Source of the DNA: Bacillus mycoides
Lineage (GTDB): Bacteria; Bacillota; Bacilli; Bacillales; Bacillaceae_G
Assembly (NCBI RefSeq): GCF_001757995.1
Contig: NZ_LXLV01000070.1
Coordinates: forward strand, 241,137-305,136
Length of the DNA stretch: 64,000 nt
Direction of reading: 5' to 3'
Shown: piece after piece, positions 57,173 to 64,000 of the stretch
Layout of the letters: the number at the start of each line of letters is the position of its first letter
Numbering within the stretch: position 1 is the stretch's first letter
Program-made: the position numbers and the translations under genes
The notes under the pieces: model-generated
What the model saw: the letters and a program-made list of their open reading frames with translations, nothing else
Told to the model about the DNA's origin: nothing
Databases searched by the model: none

Positions 57173-57354
57173 ACCTCCCACTTTTTGAGACAGTCAGGGC
57201 ATTGCCATTGCATGATTCTATCGAGTGCAATGTGTGTGATTCCTATTTTCCTTGTGAAATGAGTTGCGTTATAGGATTTTTGTGATTCTTTAGGAATTGG
57301 ATCGCCTTGCAAATTAGCGTTGCAATGAGGACAAAATTCTTTGCTATCGTTCAT
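57169..57354 (-). CDS. Small zinc-ribbon protein of 61 aa, unknown
   Basis: Two CxxC knuckles, KEFCPHCNANLQG near the start and WQCPDCLKKWEV at the very end, enclose a basic middle section. This is the form of a single zinc ribbon. ATG 57354 follows a perfect AAGGAGGTGA. It converges on the HTH-like gene, overlapping its stop. No family is assigned. The excellent ribosome site makes it a real gene. Confidence 0.7.
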   Translation of the reverse strand: MNDSKEFCPHCNANLQGDPIPKESQKSYNATHFTRKIGITHIALDRIMQWQCPDCLKKWEV

Positions 57355-57408
57355 GCAATTCACCTCCTTGTTTTTCGGTGTGAGTGTTGTGTCTGAGTAT
57401 AAATTTGA

Positions 57409-57444
57409 TAAAAATAAAAAAGACAAGTTCCTCCCAAGAACTTG
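57409..57444 (-). terminator. Minus-strand terminator upstream of the zinc-ribbon gene
   Basis: CAAGTTC-TTGGGAG-GAACTTG followed by TCTTTTTTATTTTT on the minus strand. It would stop transcripts entering from the right. Confidence 0.75.
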
Positions 57445-57502
57445 ACTTTAAATAATAACTTTTGATTTAAGTATCTAAATTATATGTAGATTAGATTTAT
57501 TC

Positions 57503-57545
57503 AATCCTTTTGGTGCGACCAACACCGAGAGGATTTTTTTATTTT
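57503..57545 (+). terminator. Plus-strand terminator
   Basis: AATCCT-tt-TGGTG / CACC-gag-AGGATT nested stem, then TTTTTTATTTTTTT. It probably ends transcripts of the coiled-coil/HTH pair. Confidence 0.7.
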
Positions 57546-57650
57546 TTTGACGGACTTATTATACCATAAGTTTAGTTTTTTGTTCAATTCAATGTAGTTA
57601 TAGTTTTGTTTTATCATAAGGTTTTAATTTTCGTCCACAGTTTAACGAAA

Positions 57651-57734
57651 ATCAGCTCAGTTTAGCGAAGTATCAGTTCATTCTCATAAAGCATTAGCTT
57701 AGTCTCATGAAGTATCAGCTTAGTCTAGCGAAAG
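57651..57734. repeat. 21-bp tandem repeat, four copies
   Basis: Diverged units such as ATCAGCTCAGTTTAGCGAAGT and ATCAGCTTAGTCTAGCGAAAG start at 57651, 57672, 57693 and 57714. A partial fifth copy may precede at about 57636. The array abuts the broken transposase and is related in sequence to the 42-bp array at 60.2 kb. Confidence 0.8.
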
Positions 57735-57772
57735 GGTAGTTTCGTTTGACGGGAGGTCAAATTGTTTTGAGG

Positions 57773-57907
57773 AAGGGATAGCCCGCGTTCCTCCATCATT
57801 TCGACTAAGTCACGAAAACTGAGGTTGTACCGTAGGTACCATCTCACGGTTAATACAATAATATCCAGTTGATAATGTTTCCACTTGAATAGATTTTGCT
57901 CTTTCAT
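57773..57907 (-). pseudogene. Truncated IS6-family transposase
   Basis: ATG 57907 follows AAAGGATGTG. The first 45 residues (KEQNLFKWKHYQLDIIVLTV and WYLRYNLSFRDLVEMMEERGLSL) match IS240/IS6 transposases. After that the sequence changes to unrelated residues and stops at 57725, so some 180 residues including the DDE core are missing. Not functional. Confidence 0.88.
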
Positions 57908-57998
57908 ACCAATCACATCCTTTTTTAGAATACTAGTATCAGCATATTCAAGTTTAAGGGATTATTTACAAGCGTTTTGGAGTGTTTGCACCAGAACC
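57773..57998 (-). mobile_element. Remnant of an IS240-like (IS6 family) element
   Basis: The outer end is the IS6-type inverted repeat: minus strand GGTTCTGGTGCAAACACTCC starts at 57998. The transposase N-terminus follows, then homology stops at 57773. The other terminal repeat and the catalytic DDE domain are absent. Confidence 0.85.
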
Positions 57999-58039
57999 GA
58001 GAAAACTGTATCCGAAGTTCAGATTACTCCTTAAATCAA

Positions 58040-58075
58040 AAAGACGAATCTGCATCATTTTGCAGATTCGTCTTT
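58040..58075. terminator. Bidirectional terminator at the DUF4359 stop
   Basis: AAGACGAATCTGCA / TGCAGATTCGTCTT perfect stem with an 8-base loop and A/T flanks. It includes the last codons of the DUF4359 gene. Confidence 0.85.
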
Positions 58076-58453
58076 TTTCTTCGGCATTTCAATTGGAATA
58101 AAGATGTTTGAAAAACCAACACAAACATACTTATAATTCTCTCCGCCTAAATCAAACTCTGTCGTATATGTTGAGAAGAACATATAATCATTTCGCTTTG
58201 TATAATGGTCGATTAATAATCCAACTTGTGGTTCAACATACTTATTTGCCAATTTTTTTCCCGCCGATGCTAAGTCGCCAAGGAGAGCCTCTTTGTTTTC
58301 TTTCTCAACCTCTTCTAGCTTCTTACTCACATCATTACGCTTCATAAATTGTTTTGCTGCCCAATCCGTATATTCTCCCTTACTCGGATTACTGTTTGCT
58401 AAATAAACTAAGAGAACAACAGCTAGAGCCATAATAATATACTTTTTCTTCAT
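58055..58453 (-). CDS. DUF4359-family protein
   Basis: 132 aa with an N-terminal hydrophobic anchor (YIIMALAVVLLVYLA), followed by SNPSKGEYTDWAAKQFM, a helical linker, and the C-terminal DHYTKRNDYMFFSTYTTEFDLGGENYKYVCVGFSNIFIPI. This matches DUF4359, found in Firmicutes and cyanobacteria with no known role. ATG 58453 follows a weak site. It is probably exposed on the outer face of the membrane by a signal anchor. It is monocistronic. Confidence 0.82.
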   Translation of the reverse strand: MKKKYIIMALAVVLLVYLANSNPSKGEYTDWAAKQFMKRNDVSKKLEEVEKENKEALLGDLASAGKKLANKYVEPQVGLLIDHYTKRNDYMFFSTYTTEFDLGGENYKYVCVGFSNIFIPIEMPKKKDESAK

Positions 58454-58648
58454 GCTATATCACCGCCTACTCTTTTCTATTTTCATATATATGTACAAGC
58501 GATGCAAATTAGAAAGACTATCATCTATTGATTGTAAACGAACAACAAAAATTTACAATACGCAACAGAAGATTAATATTGAATTTACATAATTTATATA
58601 TAATTATATCCGGAATACGAAACTTTTTATAAGGGAGGATTTAGAATT

Positions 58649-59163
58649 ATGGATAATGAAAGTAATATTTTTATTTCTAGTTCTACAATGATGCTTGAGC
58701 CATACAAACGCCCTTATTAACGTACAAAAATTATCGACAGTAGTGAGAAAACCACCTGTACTCATGCCAAACAGCTCTCCAACTCATAAAGGAATCTTGT
58801 CTAACAAGTGTTCATTCTACTTATCAAGGTAGACGTGCTGCAGTCCAAGCAAAATTTAATTTCAAACAGAATGTTCCGATTCCAATTAATCATAGGGAAT
58901 ATATTTTTACTTTCCCAACAGAATCTCCTTCGTCTCCAAACTGTATTTGGTTGTTCTATAACCATATAAATGATATAGAGTTTTTCAAAAAAACTAAAAA
59001 AGCTAAAATTCATTTTTTAAACCGAACTACCGTAACAATACGAATAAGTTCCCATAAGTTAAGACAGCAAGTATTGAAGGCTGGATATGTATTATCACGG
59101 ATGAACACGCAAGATTCACTACACTTAAAAAAACCTCATGCTACATTTACTGCCTTAAAATTA
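58649..59163 (+). pseudogene. comK: comK-like competence regulator, inactivated
   Basis: ATG 58649 follows AAGGGAGGA. Frame one gives 23 residues (SNIFISSSTMMLEPYKRPY) and hits TAA at 58718-58720. The homology continues after the stop (RTKIIDSSEKTT) but shifts frame near 58777-58790. It then resumes as LIKESCLTSVHSTYQGRRAAVQ, NVPIPINHREYIFTFPTESPSSPNCIWLFYNHI, which aligns with B. subtilis ComK (KISHKPPI...IFLFPTLSS...CGWISHVH). So there is at least one nonsense change and one frameshift. The C-terminal end is unclear and runs into a hairpin. ComK would activate DNA uptake genes; this copy is dead. Confidence 0.85.
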
Positions 59164-59164
59164 A

Positions 59165-59205
59165 TAGAATGGAAAGCAATATTTTCCTTGCCTTCCATTC
59201 TATTT
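59165..59205. terminator. Hairpin between the two pseudogenes
   Basis: AGAATGGAA / TTCCATTCT plus an inner GCAA/TTGC pairing, T-rich afterwards on the plus strand (ATTTATTATT). Probably the shared terminator of the converging comK and sigma genes. Confidence 0.65.
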
Positions 59206-59212
59206 ATTATTC

Positions 59213-59700
59213 TTATCCCCTTACACTATCTCGTATTTTCTCAAGCGCTTGTCGATATAACCATCTCGTTTGATAGTACGTCATCCCCATTTCAATGGCT
59301 ATCTCTCCCATCTTTTTACCTGCAAAAAATCGTTCTGAAATAATGTGCCTCTCCCTCTCATTTAACACACTCATAAAGTCCTTCGCTCTCGTTCCCGCAT
59401 CTTCAGGCTCAAATCGTTCATCATACTCTCCGGCACATACATACCTCTCTTGTACTACACGTTCTTTCTTCAACCTTTACAATATATGACCACGCACCGT
59501 TACGACAGCATAAGCAAGAACCCCCCCCTTTCTCCTCCTCATACCTTTCATAAGCATACCAAAGACCAATTAAACCACAGTGATAATACTCTTCATAATC
59601 TTGATAAATATTTAACCTCTTTATTTGATTTGCAATCATACCTTCTTACAAAACAACCGTATCTACAAAAGCCTCTGGCTTCACACAATACCCGTTTTTA
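59213..59700 (-). pseudogene. Sigma-70-like factor, inactivated
   Basis: Minus-strand homology to a small sigma-70-type factor in two frames. Region 2-like: MIANQIKRLNIYQDYEEYYHCGLIGLWYAYERYEEEKGG (59639 down). Region 4-like: NERERHIISERFFAGKKMGEIAIEMGMTYYQTRWLYRQALEKI (to 59213). An 8-G tract (59521-59528) shifts the frame; with one G fewer the text runs VLAYAVVTVRGHIL and then meets TAA (59477-59479) where CAG or CAA would be expected. A further TAA precedes MIANQ. Three lesions make it non-functional. Its convergent neighbour is a broken comK. Confidence 0.8.
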
Positions 59701-59946
59701 AAAGGTATACCCAAATGCCCTATACGTTTACAAGACTTCTAGGTATACATAACACCCTTTTTTATTTTCCGTTCGTATTAAGTTACTTTTATTTTCACGC
59801 CATCAATATAAAAAAAGCAACAAAAATATTGATGTATCAACGTTTATTACGCTTTTCCATATAAAAGAGAACACTGCAAAATAACCTCATAGAGGTCACC
59901 ATATCTACCGAAACTGTTTTAAGGTAGCACAGACAAGTAGACAAAA

Positions 59947-59991
59947 GTCTCGTAAAAAGTGTGTACTTTTTTGACACACTTTTTACGAGAC
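59947..59991. repeat. Perfect 17-bp inverted repeat in noncoding DNA
   Basis: Arms GTCTCGTAAAAAGTGTG (59947-59963) and CACACTTTTTACGAGAC (59975-59991) around an 11-base loop, followed by TCTATCATTTTT. No gene ends here. It could be a terminator of an unseen RNA or a remnant of a mobile element end. Confidence 0.7.
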
Positions 59992-60189
59992 TCTATCATT
60001 TTTGCATAAAAGGAGTTAATTTATAGCCGTTTTAAAAAAATGAACTTATACATGTCCATAAAATACCTCAAAAATAACGAGACAATAGTCCACCTATTTT
60101 ACAAACAAAAAACTTTTTCATGATAATCAGTAAATAAAAACACAGCTCTTATGGTGTAATAAATTCCTCCATCTTTTTAAAAATGACAC

Positions 60190-60591
60190 TTTGTTAGATA
60201 AAACTGATATTACCTTAGTCAGAACTAATGCTTTGTTAGATAAAGCTGATATCAACTTAGTCAGAACTTACGCTTTGTTAGATAAGGCTGATATCAACTT
60301 AGTCAGAACTTACGCTTTGTTAGACAACGCTGATATCAACTTAGTCAGAACTTACGCTTTGTTAGATACAGCCGATATCAACTTAGTCAGAACTTACGCT
60401 TTGCTAGATAAGGCTGATATCAACTTAGTCAGAACTTACGCTTTGTTAGATACAGCTGATATCAACTTAGTCAGAACTTACACTTTGTTAGATAAAGCTG
60501 ATATCAACTTAGTCAGAACTTACGCTTTGTTAGATAAGGCTGATATCGACTTAGTCAGAACTTACGCTTTGTTAGTCAAAGCTGATACCAA
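60190..60591. repeat. 42-bp tandem repeat array, nine full units
   Basis: The word TTAGTCAGAAC recurs at 60215, 60257, 60299, 60341, 60383, 60425, 60467, 60509 and 60551, an exact 42-bp period. Each unit contains the near-palindrome AAGCTGATATCAACTT. No spacers, so not CRISPR. The plus frame stays open and would encode a 14-residue repeat (LLDKADINLVRTYA). Units differ by both silent and replacement changes. Confidence 0.93.
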
Positions 60592-60802
60592 TAATTTTAA
60601 AAATATTCTTAGATTTCTTTTGATCAATCAAACTAATATGTGTATCCATCTAACATAAAAAATATGGATAGAATGTCGACGAGCCTGTAAGTATAAGGGT
60701 TTACAGTCGTAGAAAAAGCCGTTAGGTTAAATGCATCATTAATAATCCAAATCATTTTATATTGAAATTTGAATGAGATTAACTTGAAATAGGGGTAAAA
60801 AT

Positions 60803-60836
60803 AAAAAAGGTGACTCTCGGAAGAGTCACCTTTTTT
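60803..60836. terminator. Terminator of the yknXYZW-like operon
   Basis: AAAAAAGGTGACTCT / AGAGTCACCTTTTTT perfect stem with a 4-base loop, directly downstream of the Yip1 gene. Confidence 0.9.
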
Positions 60837-60846
60837 AAATAATATG

Positions 60847-61527
60847 TTATGCACCAAAATCAGAGAACATGCCGCCTAACATACTAAACCCAATTGTAAG
60901 GATAAAGAATATAGTAATTAAAATTATTGCTTGTTTTTTACTTAAACCAGCAACGATATGCAAGCCTAAGCCAGTTAAAATTAAGCTCCAAATGTTAAAG
61001 ACTTCAAATGCAGAACCAATGCCATATGCAATTGTTCCTTGTTCAAATAAAGGCCCTAAACTTGTATATTTATCAGCGCCATTCCCACCCAAAATATATC
61101 CTAAAGCTACATTAAGAAGACTACCAACATAAAAGACAACATTGGCATATATATAAATAGATAATATCTTCATATATGGAGTATCATTGCTCATAAACAT
61201 CATAATAACTTTATAAAATCCTGCTACCACAAAAAGACCAACAGCTGTTCCAACTAGACCTCCAATAGCTCCAAATCCAAGTGTAGTCCACTTCATTATC
61301 CCCGTCGCATCATCCTTAACCAGCTTTGCTAGCTCCGGAGTATTAAGTAACCCTAAATAAGCTACCGCTGCTGATAAGATTGTCCCCATTAAAAGAAATA
61401 AGAAAAATCCTCCCCAGACTGGGCTTTTCGTCTTCATTCTCTCAAACTGTAAGCCTGGAGAAGTAACCATTCCAAATAATGACGGCTTCTTCGCACCTTC
61501 ATCTTGCGTATTAATATTCATTTCCAT
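60847..61527 (-). CDS. yknW: Yip1-domain membrane protein (YknW-like)
   Basis: 226 aa with five or six helices and the Yip1 pattern: an N-terminal PSLFGMVTSPGLQFERMKTKSPVWGGFFLFLL, then GAIGGLVGTAVGLFVVAGFYKVIMMFM, and TPYMKILSIYIYANVVFYVG. In B. subtilis YknW is a Yip1-type protein needed for assembly of the YknXYZ exporter that protects against SDP toxin. Here it sits after the permease instead of before the adaptor. ATG 61527 follows GAAGGAGG. The transporter link is inferred from this neighbourhood. Confidence 0.85.
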   Translation of the reverse strand: MEMNINTQDEGAKKPSLFGMVTSPGLQFERMKTKSPVWGGFFLFLLMGTILSAAVAYLGLLNTPELAKLVKDDATGIMKWTTLGFGAIGGLVGTAVGLFVVAGFYKVIMMFMSNDTPYMKILSIYIYANVVFYVGSLLNVALGYILGGNGADKYTSLGPLFEQGTIAYGIGSAFEVFNIWSLILTGLGLHIVAGLSKKQAIILITIFFILTIGFSMLGGMFSDFGA

Positions 61528-61552
61528 TATAACGCCTCCTTCTATTTATATC

Positions 61553-61611
61553 CCGTTCTAACGGGCGGTTCACTTCCTCACATAGAGGCTACGAACCGCC
61601 CACTAGAACGG
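61553..61611 (-). other. Long intercistronic hairpin between permease and Yip1 genes
   Basis: 19-nt arms (CCGTTCTA-AC-GGGCGGTTC and GAACCGCCC-AC-TAGAACGG) with one 2-nt internal mismatch and a 21-nt loop. G+C-rich for the region; probably an RNA processing or stability element. Confidence 0.65.
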
Positions 61612-61617
61612 TAATGT

Positions 61618-61642
61618 GTAGTAGAGAGTCCCTCTCTACTAC
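61618..61642 (-). other. Hairpin directly after the permease gene
   Basis: Perfect 11-bp stem GTAGTAGAGAG / CTCTCTACTAC with a 3-base loop, 4 bp after the stop. No T run follows, so it may protect the upstream mRNA rather than terminate. Confidence 0.65.
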
Positions 61643-61645
61643 AAC

Positions 61646-62848
61646 TTATTCATAACGCAGTGCTTCAATCGGATCTAACTTCGCAGCTTTGTTTGCTGGA
61701 ATTAATCCGAAAATAATACCTAGTGTCATAGAGAACAGTACGCCTCCAACGACAACTTCCCATGAAACGAGCGGTGGCCATTTTGCGAATGTAGAAACGA
61801 TATATGCCCCACCATATCCAAGACCAATTCCGATTAAACCACCTAGAAGCGTTAACATAACGGCTTCAATTAAAAACTGTAATAAAATTTTACTACGCGT
61901 TGCTCCAAGTGCTTTACGTATCCCAATTTCACGCGTACGCTCCGTTACAGATACGAGCATGATGTTCATAACTCCAATACCACCAACGACTAATGAAATA
62001 CCAGCGATACCGCCGATGATCATCGTCATGATATTAGTAACTTTAGAAACATTTTCTTGGAATTCTTTTAAATTCACCAGTTCATATTTACCTGGAATTT
62101 CACTTGGCTTACGACTATTTAATACATCAACAGCTTGTTTCCCAGCGGATTCTAAATCGTCTACATTTTTAGCTTGAATTGCGATATTTTGAATATCATC
62201 TGTTCCGTATAAAACAGGCCATAACGTAAGGGGGATTAACGCTTCTTCCATTTCAAATCCCATAAACTCATTATCGGATCTATACACACCAATAATTTGC
62301 ATTGGCTGCCCCTTCATCTCAATAATTTGTCCAACTGGGTTTACGTCCTTAAATAAAGTCTCTTCTGTTTTTGTACTAATCATCACAACGTTATTTGCAT
62401 GAGAAATATCTGATTCATTTAAAGTACGTCCCTTTACAACCTTTACTTTATTAACTGCAAAATATTCATTATCAAGACCAATAACATTCAGATTTGCTTT
62501 TTTATCATTTACATCAAGCACCTCTGAATTCTGGTTTGTCGTAATAACGTGTGAAACATCTTTCACTTGTTTTACTTCCAAAATATCCTCTTCAGTTAAC
62601 TTTGGTATTTCAAATCCACCCATAGCAAACTCATCATTAATATCTGGTTTAAATTGAATTGGCATAAGGTTATTACCGCCAGAACCTGCGAATTTCGACT
62701 TCAGCATCGCTTCCCCGCCTTGCCCAATTGCAACGACAGTAATAATAGAACCAACACCGATAATAATACCGAGCATCGTCAGAGCAGAACGCAGTTTATG
62801 AGCTAGAATAGAAGATAAGGCGATTTTTATACTATCTAGTAAACTCAT
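61646..62848 (-). CDS. yknZ: ABC transporter permease, MacB/YknZ type
   Basis: 400 aa with the MacB topology: one N-terminal helix (LTMLGIIIGVGSIITVVAIGQG), a periplasmic-type domain of about 220 residues, and three C-terminal helices starting at IGGIAGISLVVGGIGVMNIMLVSVTERTREIGIRKALGATR, the family's best conserved segment. ATG 62848 overlaps the ATPase stop as ATGA; an upstream GTG at 62857 overlaps the ribosome site. Partner of YknY and YknX in a tripartite exporter that uses mechanotransmission. The substrate is unknown; toxic peptides are one possibility. Confidence 0.93.
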   Translation of the reverse strand: MSLLDSIKIALSSILAHKLRSALTMLGIIIGVGSIITVVAIGQGGEAMLKSKFAGSGGNNLMPIQFKPDINDEFAMGGFEIPKLTEEDILEVKQVKDVSHVITTNQNSEVLDVNDKKANLNVIGLDNEYFAVNKVKVVKGRTLNESDISHANNVVMISTKTEETLFKDVNPVGQIIEMKGQPMQIIGVYRSDNEFMGFEMEEALIPLTLWPVLYGTDDIQNIAIQAKNVDDLESAGKQAVDVLNSRKPSEIPGKYELVNLKEFQENVSKVTNIMTMIIGGIAGISLVVGGIGVMNIMLVSVTERTREIGIRKALGATRSKILLQFLIEAVMLTLLGGLIGIGLGYGGAYIVSTFAKWPPLVSWEVVVGGVLFSMTLGIIFGLIPANKAAKLDPIEALRYE

Positions 62849-63525
62849 ACCGCACACCTTCTATCTTCTGTAATTTTCCCATCTCGCAGTACAATACGGC
62901 GAGAAGAATAAGCCGCAACCTCTTCTTCATGCGTAACCATAACAATCGTCGTACCTTCTGCATTGAGCTTCGTGAAAATGTCCATAACTTGCTCACCAGA
63001 CTTCGTATCAAGCGCACCTGTCGGCTCATCTGCCATAATGAACGTTGGATTATTCGCAATTGACCTCGCAATAGCGACACGCTGCTTCTGTCCACCTGAT
63101 AACTCATTCGGTAAATGATGAACTCTGTCTGACAAACCAACTTTACCAAGTGCTTCCAGAGCTCTTTGACGACGCTCTGCTTTCTTCACGCCACCATATA
63201 CGAGCGGAAGTTCAACATTTTCTACTGCTGAAAGACGCGGCAGCAAGTTAAAATGCTGAAAAACAAAACCGATATACTCATTACGAATTAAGGCAAGCTT
63301 TGACTCGTCTGCTGTTAAGATATTCACATCATTCAGCATATATTCGCCTTCTGTTGGACGATCTAAACAACCGATAATATTCATAAGCGTTGATTTACCA
63401 GAACCAGACGGTCCCATAATCGAAACAAATTCACCGCTCTGAATCGTTAAACTAATACCGTGCAAAATCGGCACTGCCAATTTCCCTTGATAATACGTTT
63501 TAGCAATATTATTTAACGTAATCAT
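62845..63525 (-). CDS. yknY: ABC transporter ATPase, MacB/YknY type
   Basis: 226 aa. Walker A GPSGSGKST, Q-loop FVFQHFNLLPRL, ABC signature LSGGQKQRVAIARSI, Walker B FIMADEPTGALD and H-loop MVTHEEEVA are all present. The LPRLSAVENVELPL region is typical of the MacB/LolD group. ATG 63525 overlaps the upstream adaptor gene, and its stop overlaps the permease start, so the three genes are translationally coupled. Confidence 0.95.
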   Translation of the reverse strand: MITLNNIAKTYYQGKLAVPILHGISLTIQSGEFVSIMGPSGSGKSTLMNIIGCLDRPTEGEYMLNDVNILTADESKLALIRNEYIGFVFQHFNLLPRLSAVENVELPLVYGGVKKAERRQRALEALGKVGLSDRVHHLPNELSGGQKQRVAIARSIANNPTFIMADEPTGALDTKSGEQVMDIFTKLNAEGTTIVMVTHEEEVAAYSSRRIVLRDGKITEDRRCAV

Positions 63526-64000
63526 TTCTCTTTCACTTCCATTCCGTCATACACGTCGTTGGAAGGATTTTTAACCACCTTTTGCCCCACTTTTGCGCCT
63601 TCAACAATCTCTGTCCAATCTCCATCAGTAGAACCTTTTTTCACATTTTGTTTACGAAGCTTTCCTTTATCCTCAACATAAACAAATGCATCATCGCCTT
63701 TTTCTACAATGCTCTTACTTGGGACAGCAATCATCGTCTTATTCTCTAAATTTACTTGCAATGAAACATGGTACCCTGGAGATAAACCATCTTGGCTATC
63801 AAGGCTTGCCTTATATGTATATTGAGACATATTTTGAGTCACTTCGCCTACACCACCAGCTTGAGCCATCTCTGCACTCGTTGGGAATTCACTTACTTCT
63901 GTAATTTTACCTGTCCACTTCTTCTTATTATTTGCTTTCGCAGTTACAGTAAACGTTTGATCCTTTTGAATTTGTGACTTTTGAAGTTCTGTTAAAGTCC
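63522..64000 (-). CDS. yknX: Membrane fusion (HlyD/YknX-type) adaptor, C-terminal part (cut by window edge)
   Basis: About 158 codons up to the window end. The visible part contains beta-barrel segments: FTVTAKANNKKWTGKITEVSEFP, DGLSPGYHVSLQVNLENKTMIAVPSKSIVEKGDDAFVYVEDKGKLRKQNVKKGSTDGDWTEIVEGAKVGQKVV, the latter typical of the last domain of RND/ABC adaptors (A-V-P-x-x-A/S-I...). It overlaps the ATPase gene by 4 bp (ATGA). The signal anchor, coiled coil and lipoyl domain lie beyond 64000. Confidence 0.92.
   Translation of the reverse strand, partial: TLTELQKSQIQKDQTFTVTAKANNKKKWTGKITEVSEFPTSAEMAQAGGVGEVTQNMSQYTYKASLDSQDGLSPGYHVSLQVNLENKTMIAVPSKSIVEKGDDAFVYVEDKGKLRKQNVKKGSTDGDWTEIVEGAKVGQKVVKNPSNDVYDGMEVKEK

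Larger units (their letters stand above)
59701..60846. other. 1.1-kb stretch without a supported gene
   Basis: Holds the inverted repeat at 59947, the 42-bp array at 60190-60591 and a terminator at 60803. A 155-codon open frame spans the array, but its TTG start has no ribosome site. The rest is AT-rich without recognisable genes. Confidence 0.6.

Noticed and set aside
60190-60591. CRISPR array
   Set aside because: The 42-bp units are directly adjacent with no unique spacers, and no cas genes are present. The 21-bp array at 57651 is rejected for the same reason.
60191-60658. 155-codon repeat protein gene
   Set aside because: Only a TTG start without a ribosome site, mixed silent and replacement changes between units, and an unrelated tail. 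Kept as a repeat and reported as a finding, not as a gene.

Overview
The window reads as chromosome of a Bacillus cereus-group bacterium (B. cereus, B. thuringiensis or B. anthracis type). The grounds are low G+C, Gram-positive AAGGAGG ribosome sites, many TTG and GTG starts, and a gene set typical of that group: a TagO/UDP-sugar locus, paired SH3b cell-wall proteins of the EntA/NlpC type, ywqBA, a D-amino acid transaminase, yknWXYZ-like genes and an IS240-type IS6 remnant. I see no rRNA, tRNA, intact prophage or CRISPR array.
Layout. 1-4.1 kb: cell-surface glycan genes (mnaA, ugd, tagO, a polysaccharide deacetylase). 4.2-13.3 kb: a LevR/CelR-type sigma-54 activator, a CHRD protein, a chromate transporter and a leftward cellobiose/chitobiose PTS operon (celA-celB-celC-celF-chbG). 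A near-perfect sigma-54 promoter, an upstream repeat region and a cre site precede that operon. 13.5-15.5 kb: a spermidine synthase-like protein with a long (Asp-Lys-Gln/Pro)n tract, coded by an unstable-looking tandem repeat, followed by speD. 15.8-19.2 kb: a second lactose/cellobiose-type PTS without a hydrolase, and a dicarboxylate symporter. 19.4-25.5 kb: acyltransferase, VOC protein, YhgE/Pip membrane protein with a divergent LysR regulator, and a GH8-like protein. 25.8-34 kb: cytochrome bd oxidase, ArsB-type permease, thiC under a TPP riboswitch, and lactate permease with a cre site.
34-48.5 kb: small membrane proteins, lipoteichoic acid synthase, an unexplained structured leader or small RNA ahead of dat, an SH3b-NlpC/P60 hydrolase, nupC, a degenerate GGDEF protein coupled to a BcsA-like glycosyltransferase, a BCCT osmolyte transporter with a long leader, and an SH3b-3D (EntA-like) protein. 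48.6-55.2 kb: TcaA/YvbJ-like protein and the SWIM/SNF2 pair ywqBA. 55.2-60.8 kb is the least conserved-looking part: dispersed repeats, a small unknown gene cluster, a truncated IS240-like element, two tandem repeat arrays, and convergent pseudogenes of comK and a sigma-70-like factor. 60.8-64 kb: a yknWXYZ-like ABC export operon, cut by the window end.
The most interesting items are the repeat-bearing SpeE paralogue, the structured RNA upstream of dat, the 42-bp array at 60.2 kb, the two decayed competence-type regulators, and the YdaK/YdaM-like exopolysaccharide pair. All functions are inferred from motifs read by eye; no database search was possible.
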